NCBI RefSeq assembly: GCF_000430785.1
Contig: NZ_AUMR01000011.1
Span: 55,765-119,764 of the forward strand
Length of the DNA: 64,000 nt
Direction: 5' to 3'
DNA from: Ectobacillus panaciterrae DSM 19096
GTDB lineage: Bacteria > Bacillota > Bacilli > Bacillales > Bacillaceae_G
Part shown: one piece after another, positions 17,615 through 27,167 of the stretch
Numbering within the stretch: position 1 is the stretch's first letter
Layout of the letters: the number at the start of each line of letters is the position of its first letter
Notes under the pieces: generated by a model
Told to the model about the DNA's origin: nothing
What the model saw: the letters and a program-made list of their open reading frames with translations, nothing else
Database searches by the model: none
Position numbers and translations under genes: made by a program

Positions 17615-18565
17615 TTATTTAAACCATCCTTTTCGCTTAAACCATAGAATCATTACCGCAAAAATAATGCCCATGAGAAATAAACATGCATAATAGCCGT
17701 AATGCCATGTAAGCTCAGGCATATATTTAAAATTCATTCCGTATACGCCTACAATAAAAGTGAGCGGCATAAAAATCGTTGAAAATATCGTTAAGGTTTT
17801 CATAATGCTATTCATGTAATCCGAGTTTAAAGAAAAATAGCTGTCTCGTATATCCGCTGTCAATTCACGGCTCGTTTCAATCATCTCCGACAGCTTCAGC
17901 AGATGATCGTATATATCTTTAAAATAAATCTCATGGTCGCTTACGCCATGAAACCGTTCCGAATTCAAGATACGATACAGCAAATCCCTCATTGGCACGA
18001 TGGTGCGGCGCATTTTCGATAATTCAGCCCGTATATCAAATACTTCTTCCAATACCAGTCCAGACGATTCTCTCGTCAAATTATCATCAATATCATTCAG
18101 ACGATCCTCTAAATAATAAACAGGCGAAAAATAGTTATCCACCAGCTGATCAATAATCATATGCGCGACATGAAGCGGACTGTTTTTTACGCGCGCTTTC
18201 TCCGATAACTTTTCCCATGATCGTTCTACCGCTTTATCTGCATGTAAATGAAAAGACACTAAAAATGTTTCACCAACAAATAAATCTACCTCCAAGGGCT
18301 CCAAATCCTTTCTTGAAATAGAATGCAGCACAAGAAAGTGATAGCCCTCATAAAAGTCTACTTTCGGCCGTTGCACATATTCTAAGCAATCTTCAATCGC
18401 CAGCGGATGAAAATGGAAATAGTCTTTTAAAACAGCCGTATACTCAAGCTCCGTAGGCTCGCATAAATCTATCCAGTACCAAACAATATCTTCGCGGGTT
18501 ATGTCTTCTATCGCTAAATTGTACAGCACATCTTCTTCCTTCGTGATTCCACATATTCGTATCAT
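17615..18565 (-). CDS. CorA family magnesium transporter
   Basis: A 316-residue pentameric magnesium channel protein. The C-terminal pore helix ends in the selectivity motif YGMNFKYMPE (near residue 278), followed by the second helix (YGYYACLFLMGIIFAVMILW) and a basic tail. The N-terminal 240 residues are the cytoplasmic alpha/beta domain and long stalk helix. Length is normal for CorA. It is a single gene; similar to B. subtilis YfjQ. Confidence 0.92.
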   Translation of the reverse strand: MIRICGITKEEDVLYNLAIEDITREDIVWYWIDLCEPTELEYTAVLKDYFHFHPLAIEDCLEYVQRPKVDFYEGYHFLVLHSISRKDLEPLEVDLFVGETFLVSFHLHADKAVERSWEKLSEKARVKNSPLHVAHMIIDQLVDNYFSPVYYLEDRLNDIDDNLTRESSGLVLEEVFDIRAELSKMRRTIVPMRDLLYRILNSERFHGVSDHEIYFKDIYDHLLKLSEMIETSRELTADIRDSYFSLNSDYMNSIMKTLTIFSTIFMPLTFIVGVYGMNFKYMPELTWHYGYYACLFLMGIIFAVMILWFKRKGWFK

Positions 18566-18612
18566 CCGAGTTCACCCCGTCTTAGTATGAGCTTCTCGTT
18601 TAAAACGAACAC

Positions 18613-18640
18613 AAAAAAGCCAAGGAAAAAACTCCTTAGC
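18613..18640 (-). terminator. Terminator of the drm-pupG-pdp operon
   Basis: Minus strand AGCTAAGGA/TCCTTGGCT then TTTTTTG, immediately after the pdp stop. Confidence 0.75.
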
Positions 18641-19945
18641 TTACTTTGTGACAATATCATGCACAAGCTTTGGCTCAGCAACATGACCTTTAGAAATTTT
18701 AATATTTTCGTAAATCTTTTGTTTCACTGCTTCAACATTTTCGCTGTTAGCATGAATGGTTACAAGCGACTCCCCTTTTTTCACGGTATCGCCCACTTTT
18801 TTGCGAAGCATTAGACCGACGGCCAAGTCGATTTGCGATTCTTTCGTTGCGCGTCCTGCTCCTAGAAGCATTGCAGCTGTGCCGATTTCATCTGCTACAA
18901 TTTCAGACACATATCCATCTTCCTTCGCTTCTACTTCGATGATATATTTCGCTTGCGGAAGCTCGGATGGGTTTTCTACTACTGATGCATCTCCGCCCTG
19001 TGCAGACAAGAATGTTTTGAAAGATTCAAGCGCTTTGCCGTTATGCATAACCTCTACAAGCTTTTCGCGCGCATCTTCTAGAGAAGATGCTTTGCCTGCT
19101 AAATATACCATTTGGCTTCCAAGCGTTAAGCATAGCTCTTCTAAATCTTTCGGACCTTTTCCTTGAAGCGTGTCAATCGCTTCTTTGACTTCTAATGCAT
19201 TGCCGATTGCAAAACCAAGCGGCTGACTCATGTCTGAAATAACAGCCATCGTTTTGCGGCCTACATTATTTCCGATACGCACCATTGCCTGCGCAAGCTC
19301 TCTCGCATCATCAGCCGTTTTCATAAATGCACCCGCACCCGTTTTCACATCAAGAACGATAGCATCTGCACCGGCTGCGATTTTTTTGCTCATGATAGAG
19401 CTGGCGATAAGCGGGATAGAGTTAACAGTCGCAGTAACATCGCGAAGCGCATACAGTTTTTTATCTGCAGGCGTCAAGTTTCCGCTTTGCCCGATTACAG
19501 CGATTTTATTTTTATTTACAAGATCAATGAATTCTTGATTTTCAATTTCAACATGGAAGCCTGGTACAGCTTCAAGTTTGTCAATCGTTCCACCCGTATG
19601 ACCTAAGCCGCGTCCGGACATTTTCGCAACAGGAACATCAAGCGCTGCAACCAATGGGCCAAGCACAAGCGTCGTTGTATCACCTACACCGCCAGTGGAG
19701 TGTTTATCCACTTTTACGCCTTCAATAGCGGACAAATCAATTGTATCCCCGCTGTTTACCATTGCCATCGTAAGATCTGCACGCTCTTGATCGTTCATAT
19801 CCTTGAAGAACACTGCCATCGCAAACGCACTCATTTGATAATCAGGAATACTGCCTTTTGTATATTCTTCGATAATAAAATTGATTTCTTCTGTTGTTAG
19901 CGCATGACCGTCACGTTTTTTTGCAATTAAGTCGACCATTCTCAT
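18641..19945 (-). CDS. pdp: Pyrimidine-nucleoside phosphorylase
   Basis: A 434-residue enzyme that cleaves uridine and thymidine/deoxyuridine with phosphate to the free base and (deoxy)ribose 1-phosphate. The family signature [18 protein letters not shown] is intact (near residue 109), as are [11 protein letters not shown] and the catalytic-domain stretch [20 protein letters not shown]. Start [10 protein letters not shown] and length match B. subtilis Pdp. It lies 13 bases downstream of pupG in the salvage operon. Confidence 0.96.
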   Translation of the reverse strand: MRMVDLIAKKRDGHALTTEEINFIIEEYTKGSIPDYQMSAFAMAVFFKDMNDQERADLTMAMVNSGDTIDLSAIEGVKVDKHSTGGVGDTTTLVLGPLVAALDVPVAKMSGRGLGHTGGTIDKLEAVPGFHVEIENQEFIDLVNKNKIAVIGQSGNLTPADKKLYALRDVTATVNSIPLIASSIMSKKIAAGADAIVLDVKTGAGAFMKTADDARELAQAMVRIGNNVGRKTMAVISDMSQPLGFAIGNALEVKEAIDTLQGKGPKDLEELCLTLGSQMVYLAGKASSLEDAREKLVEVMHNGKALESFKTFLSAQGGDASVVENPSELPQAKYIIEVEAKEDGYVSEIVADEIGTAAMLLGAGRATKESQIDLAVGLMLRKKVGDTVKKGESLVTIHANSENVEAVKQKIYENIKISKGHVAEPKLVHDIVTK

Positions 19946-19958
19946 GAAGTATCACCTC

Positions 19959-20777
19959 TTATTTCATTTGACTAACTAGCTCTTTAACGAGAGACAGGAA
20001 GTTAGCTTTTACACGCTCTGTTGTTTCAATTACTTCTCCGTGGTGAAGCGGCTGATCTAAAATACCTGCGGCCATATTAGAGATACAGGAAATCCCAAGC
20101 ACCTTCATGCCTGCATGGCGAGCTGCAATAACCTCTGGAACAGTGGACATTCCGACAGCATCGCCTCCGAGCGTACGGAACATGCGAATCTCTGCAGGCG
20201 TCTCGTATGTAGGGCCTGTTACAGCTAAATATACACCTTCTTGCACGTTAATGTTCAAGCTTGCTGCCGTTTGTTTTGCAAGACTACGAAGCTCTTTGCA
20301 ATACGCTTCTGACATATCAGGAAAACGCACGCCAAACTCAGAATCATTTGGTCCGATCAACGGGTTAGTACCCATAAAATTAATGTGATCGGAAAGAATC
20401 ATCAAATCTCCAGGTGCGAAGGATGTATTAACTCCTCCTGCTGCATTCGTCACGATTAGCTTCTCCACTCCGAGCGCTTTCATCACACGCACTGGAAATG
20501 TTACTTTTTGCATATCATAGCCTTCGTAGTAATGAAAACGTCCTTGCATAGCAACAACAGGAACGCCTCTCAAAGTTCCGAACACAAGCTGTCCAGCGTG
20601 TCCTTCTACTGTAGAAACAGGAAATTCCGGAATTTCTTGATATGGAACCTTCACCGCATCTTCAATTTCATCTGCCAGCACGCCAAGACCGGAGCCAAGA
20701 ATTAAACCGACCGCCGGCGTTGTACTGAATTGTTGTTTTAAATAAGCAGCTGCTTTTTCAATATGCTCACGCTTCAT
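19959..20777 (-). CDS. pupG: Purine-nucleoside phosphorylase (trimer class, PupG/PunA)
   Basis: A 272-residue phosphorylase for guanosine, inosine and their deoxy forms. Visible active-site elements are GSGLGVLAD (phosphate loop, near residue 29), GRFHYYEGY, the base-binding VTNAAGG and the segment GDAVGMSTVPEVIAARH. It is the middle gene of the operon, 12 bases after drm and 13 before pdp. Together the three enzymes convert nucleosides to bases plus ribose 5-phosphate. Confidence 0.95.
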   Translation of the reverse strand: MKREHIEKAAAYLKQQFSTTPAVGLILGSGLGVLADEIEDAVKVPYQEIPEFPVSTVEGHAGQLVFGTLRGVPVVAMQGRFHYYEGYDMQKVTFPVRVMKALGVEKLIVTNAAGGVNTSFAPGDLMILSDHINFMGTNPLIGPNDSEFGVRFPDMSEAYCKELRSLAKQTAASLNINVQEGVYLAVTGPTYETPAEIRMFRTLGGDAVGMSTVPEVIAARHAGMKVLGISCISNMAAGILDQPLHHGEVIETTERVKANFLSLVKELVSQMK

Positions 20778-20788
20778 TGCTATTCCCC

Positions 20789-21970
20789 CTATTTCAAATG
20801 TTTTAAAAAGCTTTCGCCGTATTGCGGCATTGTTACGCCAAAGTTCTCAGCTACTGTTGCACCGATAGCTGCGAATGTTTGGCAGATTGGCATTTCTTGT
20901 CCGCCATTCTTCATAGACGGGCTGTAAGCCAGCAGAGGCACGTATTCACGAGTATGATCTGTACCATAATGAATTGGGTCATTTCCATGATCTGCAGTAA
21001 TTAAAAGAAGATCATCTTCTTTTAGTTGCGTCAATACTTCCAAAAGGCGTGCATCGTACTCTTGCAGCGCTTCTCCGTACCCTTGCGGATCACGGCGATG
21101 TCCGAACAATGCGTCAAAGTCTACAAGGTTTACGAAGCTGAGTCCTGTAAACTCCATGTTAAGCGTATCAACAAGCTTGTCCATGCCATCCATATTAGAT
21201 TTTGTACGAAGCACTTTTGTTACACCTTCGCCATCATAAATATCAGAAATCTTTCCGATAGCGATGACATCGTAGCCGCCGTCTTGCAATTCATTCATAA
21301 CTGTGCGGCCAAACGGCTTCAGCGCATAATCATGACGGTTTGGCGTACGTTGGAAGTTTCCCGGCTCTCCTATGAACGGACGTGCAATGACACGGCCCAC
21401 CATATATTTTTCATCTAATGTTAATTCACGTGCAATTTTACAGATTTTATACAGCTCTTCAAGCGGTACAATTTCTTCGTGGGCTGCAATTTGCAATACG
21501 CTATCTGCAGATGTATACACGATCAGTGCACCTGTTTCCATATGCTCCTTGCCCATTTCATCTAGAATTTCCGTACCTGATGCCGGTTTATTGCCAATGA
21601 TTTTGCGTCCTGTACGCTGCTCCAGTTCATCCAACAATTCCTTCGGGAAGCCTTCCGGGAACACTTGGAACGGTGTATCAATATAGAGACCCATGATTTC
21701 CCAATGACCTGTCATTGTATCTTTTCCTGCAGATTTTTCCTGCATTTTTGTATAGTAGGCCATCGGTTGTTCTGACTTTTGAACTCCTTTTATTTCACCA
21801 ATATTACCAAGTCCAAGTTTCGCCATGTTCGGCATATGTAATCCATTCATATGTTCAGCGATATGACCAAGCGTATTCGCTCCTTTATCTCCGTACTTCT
21901 CGGAATCAGGTGCTTCTCCGATGCCCACGGAGTCCATCACGATAAGAAATATACGTTTATATTTACTCAT
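20789..21970 (-). CDS. drm: Phosphopentomutase
   Basis: A 393-residue alkaline-phosphatase-superfamily mutase interconverting (deoxy)ribose 1- and 5-phosphates. The metal-binding N-terminus [17 protein letters not shown], the phosphorylated threonine region [11 protein letters not shown] (near residue 80) and the C-terminal [18 protein letters not shown] are all present. Length equals that of B. subtilis Drm (also called DeoB). It is the first gene of the operon, with a possible promoter and palindrome upstream. Confidence 0.96.
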   Translation of the reverse strand: MSKYKRIFLIVMDSVGIGEAPDSEKYGDKGANTLGHIAEHMNGLHMPNMAKLGLGNIGEIKGVQKSEQPMAYYTKMQEKSAGKDTMTGHWEIMGLYIDTPFQVFPEGFPKELLDELEQRTGRKIIGNKPASGTEILDEMGKEHMETGALIVYTSADSVLQIAAHEEIVPLEELYKICKIARELTLDEKYMVGRVIARPFIGEPGNFQRTPNRHDYALKPFGRTVMNELQDGGYDVIAIGKISDIYDGEGVTKVLRTKSNMDGMDKLVDTLNMEFTGLSFVNLVDFDALFGHRRDPQGYGEALQEYDARLLEVLTQLKEDDLLLITADHGNDPIHYGTDHTREYVPLLAYSPSMKNGGQEMPICQTFAAIGATVAENFGVTMPQYGESFLKHLK

Positions 21971-21996
21971 TGCTTTTCCCTCCTGTTTTTTACCTT

Positions 21997-22053
21997 ATTA
22001 TATGCGAAACTTTGGGAATGCTTGCCTCGCTCTGTAAGTCAGATGTCAGACTT
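21997..22053 (-). promoter_or_regulatory. Candidate drm promoter and upstream palindrome
   Basis: A perfect -10 TATAAT (minus strand, 21997-22002) has no good -35 at 16-18 bases. Upstream at 22036-22053 lies AAGTCAGATGTCAGACTT, an 18-base palindrome with 14 of 18 positions symmetrical. A poor -35 plus an upstream palindrome would suit an activator site; this is inference, and the regulator is unknown. Confidence 0.4.
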
Positions 22054-22180
22054 CTTTTCTTTTATCATACCATGTTTACGCTTTCTTTTTAATATATTTT
22101 ATGTATAAAATTTGAACAAAGAAAACTTTTCCTATGTATTATACCTTATTCAACATTATTCTACAAACCACTCCTGCTCA

Positions 22181-22211
22181 TAAAAGAAAACAGCTTTGAC
22201 AGGCTGTTTTT
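22181..22211 (-). terminator. Terminator of the amidase gene
   Basis: Minus strand AAACAGCC/GCTGTTT around TGTCAAA, followed by TCTTTTAT, at the amidase stop codon. Confidence 0.7.
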
Positions 22212-22845
22212 ATTTTGTAAACGCTTCAATTCCTTTTATAATTCCATCGGCTGTTTTCTTTTGAAAAGCATCTGCAGAAAGCAGCTTTGCATCCTCCCGG
22301 TTTGTTAAATACCCGACTTCAACCAGAGCAGACGGAACAAGGGATTCACGCAGCACTTTATAATTGCCGAACTTGACAAAGCGAAGCGGCAGCCCCGTTT
22401 CTTGAGACAGTGCAGCGGCTATTATTTCCGCTGCTTTCTTGTCTCGGAACAGCGTGAAATAAAACGCTTCGATTCCTCGAACAGACGGATTTTGCGAAAA
22501 CCCGTTAGCGTGGATGCTGAGAAATAAATCCGCGTTCACGCTGCGTCCCAGTTTCGGGCGGCAGCTTAAATCTTCTATATATCCTTTTGAATCGCACTCT
22601 TTATCCGTGTCTCTTGTCATATATACTTTGTAGCCCTTCTTCTCTAAATCTTCTTTTATATAGTGAGAAATATTCAAGACAATGTCCTTTTCTACAAGTC
22701 CGTTCATTTCAAAGCCTGGATATTGTCCGCCGTGCCCGGGATCAAGAACAATGACTTTTTCATGCTCAGCTTTCCAGCGCAGCGCAAGTATAAGTAAAGC
22801 CATGATTACAATGATGAAGCCGCCTGTTATCATATATTTTTTCAT
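22210..22845 (-). CDS. Membrane-anchored N-acetylmuramoyl-L-alanine amidase (amidase_3)
   Basis: A 211-residue cell-wall hydrolase. Residues 5-23 are an N-terminal membrane anchor or uncleaved signal. The zinc ligands of the amidase_3 fold are visible: His in LDPGHGG (near residue 37), Glu in GLVEKDIVL, His in SIHANGF, and the catalytic Glu in SALVEVGYLTN. The layout (one short catalytic domain, no SPOR or SH3 repeats) resembles CwlD, the cortex amidase, but the sequence alone does not settle this. It is monocistronic with its own terminator. Confidence 0.85.
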   Translation of the reverse strand: MKKYMITGGFIIVIMALLILALRWKAEHEKVIVLDPGHGGQYPGFEMNGLVEKDIVLNISHYIKEDLEKKGYKVYMTRDTDKECDSKGYIEDLSCRPKLGRSVNADLFLSIHANGFSQNPSVRGIEAFYFTLFRDKKAAEIIAAALSQETGLPLRFVKFGNYKVLRESLVPSALVEVGYLTNREDAKLLSADAFQKKTADGIIKGIEAFTK

Positions 22846-22892
22846 ATCTCACGCCCTCGTTCTGTTCTTTTTCTACCTATTCGTGAACCTAC

Positions 22893-22922
22893 AGAAAAAA
22901 ACCTTCACATCTGTGAAGGTTC
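22893..22922 (-). terminator. Terminator of the lipoprotein gene
   Basis: Minus strand AACCTTCAC/GTGAAGGTT then TTTTTCTG. Confidence 0.8.
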
Positions 22923-23647
22923 TATTTTACTTCTACAACTTGCTCAATGTGGTCATGCAATTCGCCTTTTTCCACATGTACTTTAATATGATAATTTCCT
23001 GCTGTTTTCAGTACAGGCGCTGCTTTGTATTCACCCTTTGTTCCTTCTTTGGCCGGGATATACTCGTGCTTGTCGCTTCCGTCTCTCCAAATTTCAAATT
23101 GAACCTTTGCTTCGGATAACGCCGCTCCCTTTTCTTGTACATGAGCAGTTAAGGCAGCAGGTGTGTTTGCGTTGAGCTGTGCTGTCATCAGATGAATAGA
23201 TACATCGCCGCTGTCAGCGTGACTATGGTCATCTTCATGCGCTGCTTGTCCGTTTCCTACCGTAACTTTCACTTCCGGCATAACATGCATATCTCTTGCA
23301 TTTGTGTGAGCAATAATATGATACACACCGTCCGCGTCAAATACTTTTTCAATAGTGTAGACACCATTTCCCTTATGCTTCGCTTTTGTCATTTCATGCT
23401 TTTGGTCGCCGTCTTTCCACACCTCAAACTCCACTTCATCAGCATCTTCCACTTTCTTTCCATCCTGTGTGACGATCGCTTGTATTTCTGCCTTTTCATT
23501 CGGCTTAATTGTTTCAGGTTTTGTTTTCACTTCCACTTTTACTTCTTTTGGCACCTCATCTGTCTGAGCGCCTTGGTTATGTTCACTATTGCCGCTGCAC
23601 CCGGCTAATGCGAAAACCGCTACTAAGGCTGTTAAAAGTTTTTTCAT
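22922..23647 (-). CDS. Lipoprotein with two tandem FixH/YtkA-like domains
   Basis: A 241-residue lipoprotein; the lipobox is LAGC at residues 14-17. Two immunoglobulin-like YtkA domains follow. The first holds VEFEVWKDGDQKHEM and the second holds VQFEIWRDGSDKHEY, a clear internal duplication. The linker HEDDHSHADSGD is rich in His/Asp and could bind metal (inference). Family members in other firmicutes are single- or double-domain proteins of unknown role at the membrane surface, sometimes linked to copper or cytochrome oxidase maturation. No such partner lies nearby. Confidence 0.8.
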   Translation of the reverse strand: MKKLLTALVAVFALAGCSGNSEHNQGAQTDEVPKEVKVEVKTKPETIKPNEKAEIQAIVTQDGKKVEDADEVEFEVWKDGDQKHEMTKAKHKGNGVYTIEKVFDADGVYHIIAHTNARDMHVMPEVKVTVGNGQAAHEDDHSHADSGDVSIHLMTAQLNANTPAALTAHVQEKGAALSEAKVQFEIWRDGSDKHEYIPAKEGTKGEYKAAPVLKTAGNYHIKVHVEKGELHDHIEQVVEVK

Positions 23648-23786
23648 GATAACGCCCTCCTCCGTTATTTAGTATAGTCCTTTAAAAAATGATTTGTCCA
23701 CCTCAGGCGGCCGTTCCAAATGGAAATTATATGAGAAGAGTTTATGAAGTTTCTGTGAAGTCACAAAGAAAAGCTCCATCGGCACC

Positions 23787-23965
23787 TATATACAACTGAA
23801 TAAAAAAACCGTCTTTTTTAGTGGGGCGAGAGCATCCGGCGACGTGCGGAAGCGGTCAAACCCTTGTAGTGGTTCATGCAAGGGTAAACCATAGATAGGA
23901 AGAAAGCGCCAATGCCTCTGCACACAGCACATTGAAATGTTGAAATCATAAATCATTCATATATA
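23787..23965 (+). repeat. Interspersed 180-base repeat, copy 1 (family A)
   Basis: It starts TATATACAACTGAATAAAAA and ends AAATCATTCATATATA, so the ends are roughly inverted. The core contains GTGGGGCGAGAGCATCC, GAAGCGGTCAAACCC and a CCCTTG/CAAGGG hairpin. It is nearly identical over its whole length to 58449-58628. An inverted copy lies at 48688-48868 and a degenerate one at 58628-58786. It sits in the intergenic space between the lipoprotein gene and xerD, next to a fragment of family C (23968-24010). No gene is visible in this 388-base gap. Confidence 0.85.
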
Positions 23966-24013
23966 GCTGATGGAACTAGACATGTCCCCCGATTTTATAT
24001 TTTCTTATCATAC

Positions 24014-24042
24014 AAGAAAAAGCACAGGATTTTTCCTATGCT
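24014..24042 (-). terminator. xerD terminator
   Basis: Minus strand AGCATAGGA/TCCTGTGCT followed by TTTTCTTG; it overlaps the end of xerD. Confidence 0.75.
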
Positions 24043-24926
24043 CTCGGATGAAACTGCTTATATACATCTTTTAATCGCACTTTAGAGACATGTGTGTAAA
24101 TCTGTGTAGTGGAGATATCAGCATGCCCGAGCATTTCCTGCACTGCGCGCAAGTCCGCTCCGTTTTCAAGAAGATGTGTCGCAAAGGAATGACGAAGTGT
24201 GTGCGGCGTAAGCTCCTTTTGAATGTTCGCTTCCTTCGCGAGACGCTTTAGTATTTTCCAAAAGCCTTGCCGTGTCAAGCGTTCCCCGTGGTGGTTTAAA
24301 AACAGGGCATCCGTCGTCCTTTTACCTAACAGCTCTTTCCTGCCATGCTCGATATACTTTAAGATTGCCTCTGTAGCGAGACTGCCAAGGGGAATGATGC
24401 GCTCTTTGTTGCCTTTTCCTAAGCAGCGCACAAATCCCATTGTTACGTGCACATCTGACAAATCAAGATTGATAAGTTCTGATACGCGCAAGCCCGTAGC
24501 ATATAAAAGCTCAAGCATTGCTTTATCCCGTATGCCGAAGGGGTTTGCTGTTTTTGGGGACTGCAACAGTCCCTCAACCTCCGCAATCGATAAAACCTTT
24601 GGAAGCTTTCTCTCTGCTTGCGGTGTTTCCAGGTGAACAGATGGGTCATGCTCAACAACACGCTCCCGCAGCAAAAACTGATGAAAGGAGCGAATGGATG
24701 CGATATGACGCGCAATTGTTTTCGATGATTTGCTTTGATCGTTTAAATGATACAGGAAGCTGACGATATGTAACCGCGTCACATCGCGCAATGATGAAAG
24801 CTGTTCTACCTTTTGTATATACTGTAAATAACTCTTTAAATCTCTCTCATAAGAAACAACCGTATTGCGTGCCAATCCTTTTTCAACAATCATGTAATGT
24901 ATAAAATCTTTTAATGGTTCCTCCAA
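24036..24926 (-). CDS. xerD: Site-specific tyrosine recombinase XerD (RipX)
   Basis: A 296-residue tyrosine recombinase that, with XerC/CodV, resolves chromosome dimers at dif. The N-terminal core-binding domain (residues 1-85) precedes the catalytic domain with Arg in [25 protein letters not shown] (His-x-x-Arg), [16 protein letters not shown] (His and nucleophile Tyr). The start is TTG at 24926 behind GGGGAG, giving MEEPLKDFI, which aligns with the RipX N-terminus. It follows yqzK and fur as in B. subtilis, probably in one transcript. Confidence 0.94.
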   Translation of the reverse strand: MEEPLKDFIHYMIVEKGLARNTVVSYERDLKSYLQYIQKVEQLSSLRDVTRLHIVSFLYHLNDQSKSSKTIARHIASIRSFHQFLLRERVVEHDPSVHLETPQAERKLPKVLSIAEVEGLLQSPKTANPFGIRDKAMLELLYATGLRVSELINLDLSDVHVTMGFVRCLGKGNKERIIPLGSLATEAILKYIEHGRKELLGKRTTDALFLNHHGERLTRQGFWKILKRLAKEANIQKELTPHTLRHSFATHLLENGADLRAVQEMLGHADISTTQIYTHVSKVRLKDVYKQFHPRA

Positions 24927-24932
24927 GTTTCT

Positions 24933-25154
24933 CTACTCCCCGTTTTCATAGAAGAAAATCATCCGGTTTACCCAATTGTCAGCAACAAAACCGGATACCT
25001 CCTCAACCGATTCTCCCTTCGGTTTTTCATAGCGGTGATAATTTTGATATTCTTCATTTATCCATAGTATAGCGAAATAAAAGAGAATCGTACAACCTGT
25101 AAACATCAAAAATACTTTTGCGACATCGAACATAACTTTCATTGCCTTACGCAT
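24933..25154 (-). CDS. yqzK: YqzK family small membrane protein (DUF4227)
   Basis: A 73-residue protein with one membrane helix at about residues 12-31 and a charged C-terminal part (YHRYEKPKGESVEEVSGF). Position between fur and xerD is the same as for B. subtilis yqzK, and the sequence fits DUF4227. It is preceded by GGAGG and ends six bases before xerD. Function unknown. Confidence 0.85.
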   Translation of the reverse strand: MRKAMKVMFDVAKVFLMFTGCTILFYFAILWINEEYQNYHRYEKPKGESVEEVSGFVADNWVNRMIFFYENGE

Positions 25155-25222
25155 TTATTTTCCTCCATATGCAGTATTATTACAACATATGCCAAGCTTA
25201 CGGAGGTTTATACATGAGAAAC

Positions 25223-25252
25223 AAAAAACCTTTTCCTCACCGGGAAAAGGTT
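25223..25252 (-). terminator. fur terminator
   Basis: Minus strand AACCTTTTCC/GGAAAAGGTT then TTTTTTG, at the fur stop codon. It argues that fur is mostly transcribed apart from yqzK-xerD. Confidence 0.8.
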
Positions 25253-25703
25253 ATCGTTCTGTCGGTTTTTCTTGACACAAATGGCAAATTCCATAAAATG
25301 TCAAACGATGATCTTTTACTTTAAAATTCCAATTCCGCTCTACTTTCCGTTCAACTTCACCGAGCAAGTCTTCTTGAATTTCTTCAACAGCGCCGCATTC
25401 TGTACAAATAAGATGATGATGGAAGCGTGACGCTCCTTCTTGGCGCAGGTCGTAGCGTGAAACACCGTCACCGAAATTGATTTTATCGACTATTTTTAAC
25501 TCCGTTAACAATTCTAAAGTACGATAAACGGTTGCAAGTCCGATCTCGGGCGACTTTTCTTTTACAAGGAGGTAAACATCTTCCGCGCTTAAATGGTCTT
25601 CTTCATTTTCCAGAAGCACACGTACGGTAGCTTCCCGCTGTGGTGTCAATTTATAGCTTGCTGCATGTAATTGCTTCTTGATTCGTTCAATTCTTTCTTC
25701 CAT
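25251..25703 (-). CDS. fur: Ferric uptake regulator
   Basis: A 150-residue metal-dependent repressor of iron acquisition genes. The winged helix contains LTPQREATVRVLLEN and the recognition segment IGLATVYRTLELL (near residue 55). The metal-binding C-terminal half has HHHLICTECGAVEE and the second Cys pair GICHLCQ. Among the three Bacillus paralogues (Fur, PerR, Zur), sequence and the position beside yqzK-xerD and spoIIM identify Fur. Confidence 0.94.
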   Translation of the reverse strand: MEERIERIKKQLHAASYKLTPQREATVRVLLENEEDHLSAEDVYLLVKEKSPEIGLATVYRTLELLTELKIVDKINFGDGVSRYDLRQEGASRFHHHLICTECGAVEEIQEDLLGEVERKVERNWNFKVKDHRLTFYGICHLCQEKPTER

Positions 25704-25809
25704 TCGGTACTTTTCCCTCCCTCGCCACTCTTACACCATTATATCAAAAGAAGAGGGAGTGTCAAAAGAAAATAATGAAAGTCTCTTAATCTTTATTACT
25801 ATTTAATAA

Positions 25810-26457
25810 TTATTTTTTATTAATAGCCTCCACGATACTTTTCATGAGCGCCGGAGAAATATATGACTCTATACCCGAAGCAAGCGCCAGCGCGAGGCCG
25901 ATTACAAGAAAAAAACATGTGTACCGTACAAACAACGGCAGGAGCGGTTCATGCATACGCCTTACAAATTGATGACGGATCATTCGAAGAGAGAAGCTGG
26001 CAGCTGCCATTGTCATTACCAAAAAGACCGGAATGATAATTAAATTTTGCGGAAGCACCGCCGCAAACGATAACAAAAAACCGTTCCAGCCCAGCTGATT
26101 TACCAAAAAACCAACCGTAAATCCGACAACTACTCCTTTTAAAAACAGCAGAATAAAAATAATAGGCAAGCCAATAACTGAAATCCCCAGCAGCCAAATA
26201 AGCCCGATATATTTTAAATGAGAGAAATAGCTTTCCTGAAACATTTCTCCCGAACTCGCAAATTTCCCTTGTGAGACTTGTCCGAAGAAACGACTTAAAT
26301 AAAAATATAAATCCTGCTTTTGACTTGCCTGCAGGCTGTTGACAAGTACCGCTCCGAATATGACTCCCATTAATAATAAAACAGACACAAACAAATAAAG
26401 CGATGAGTTCTCTTGTATATGGCAGGCAGCTCGATCTTGCCAAGATTTTCGCACCAT
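25810..26457 (-). CDS. spoIIM: Stage II sporulation protein M
   Basis: A 215-residue mother-cell membrane protein with about five membrane helices (first at residues 22-42). It works with SpoIID and SpoIIP in the peptidoglycan machine that drives forespore engulfment. The conserved middle GFTVGFLVNQLGWNGFLLSF is present. A SigE promoter lies 27-54 bases upstream. The ATG at 26457 follows a G-run; the GTG next to it is an alternative. Confidence 0.92.
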   Translation of the reverse strand: MVRKSWQDRAACHIQENSSLYLFVSVLLLMGVIFGAVLVNSLQASQKQDLYFYLSRFFGQVSQGKFASSGEMFQESYFSHLKYIGLIWLLGISVIGLPIIFILLFLKGVVVGFTVGFLVNQLGWNGFLLSFAAVLPQNLIIIPVFLVMTMAAASFSLRMIRHQFVRRMHEPLLPLFVRYTCFFLVIGLALALASGIESYISPALMKSIVEAINKK

Positions 26458-26483
26458 TTCCCCCCCCGTTTCCCTCTTAGTAG

Positions 26484-26511
26484 AGTGTATGAGACAAGCT
26501 TTAAAATATGA
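26484..26511 (-). promoter_or_regulatory. SigE promoter of spoIIM
   Basis: Minus strand TCATATT, 13 bases, CATACACT: a nearly ideal mother-cell SigE promoter. SigE control of spoIIM is established in B. subtilis. Confidence 0.75.
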
Positions 26512-26577
26512 GTAAGATAATCATTGAATTTATTATTTTTTGTTTGATACACTAAAGATAGAATAGGAGGGATACGT

Positions 26578-27141
26578 GTGAATCAGCTTTTACTCGATTT
26601 TCCTACAATGTTTCAAACTGAGCGTCTGCAAGTTCGAAAGCCGTTTCCTGGAGACGGAACAGAACTGTTCGAAGCTCTCCAAATTTCTCTAACAGATTTG
26701 CAGCCTTGGCTTTCTTACGGGCAAAACATCCTCACAGAAGAAGATGCAGAGGCTGATGTTCGTGAATCGCATGCAAAATTTTTGCTGCGTGACGAGCTGC
26801 GCTTCCATCTTTACAAAAAATCAGACAGTTCGTTTTTGGGCATGCTTACACTGCACCCTGCAAACTGGCACATTCCAAGTTTCACGTTAAGCTTCTGGAT
26901 TTCAAGTACACATCGAAATCAAGGCTACATGACTGAGGCATTAGAAGGTTTGATAAAGTTCACGTTTGAAAAACTTGGCGCCAAGCGTTTAGAAGTTCGT
27001 TGCGACAGTTCTAACGAAGCTGCCAAAAGGCTTGCTGAACATGTGGGCTTTATATTGGAAGGCACTCTGCATAACGATCGTCTTGCTACCGGCAGCGATG
27101 AAGTGCGCCATACATGCGTATATGCGAGAACGAAAAAATAG
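26578..27141 (+). CDS. GNAT family N-acetyltransferase (RimJ/RimL type)
   Basis: A 187-residue acetyltransferase of the RimJ/RimL branch that acetylates protein N-termini or small molecules. It starts FQTERLQVRKPFPGD and has the acetyl-CoA-binding region FWISSTHRNQGYMTEALEG (near residue 108) and VRCDSSNEAAKRLAEHVGF. The start GTG at 26578 follows AGGAGG. It is divergent from spoIIM and convergent with nudF. The acceptor is not predictable. Confidence 0.85.
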   Translation: MNQLLLDFPTMFQTERLQVRKPFPGDGTELFEALQISLTDLQPWLSYGQNILTEEDAEADVRESHAKFLLRDELRFHLYKKSDSSFLGMLTLHPANWHIPSFTLSFWISSTHRNQGYMTEALEGLIKFTFEKLGAKRLEVRCDSSNEAAKRLAEHVGFILEGTLHNDRLATGSDEVRHTCVYARTKK

Positions 27142-27167
27142 ACATCCTAAACGGATGTCTATTTTTT
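27137..27167. terminator. Bidirectional terminator
   Basis: AAATAGACATC/GGATGTCTATTT with T-runs on both sides, between the GNAT gene and nudF. Confidence 0.8.
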
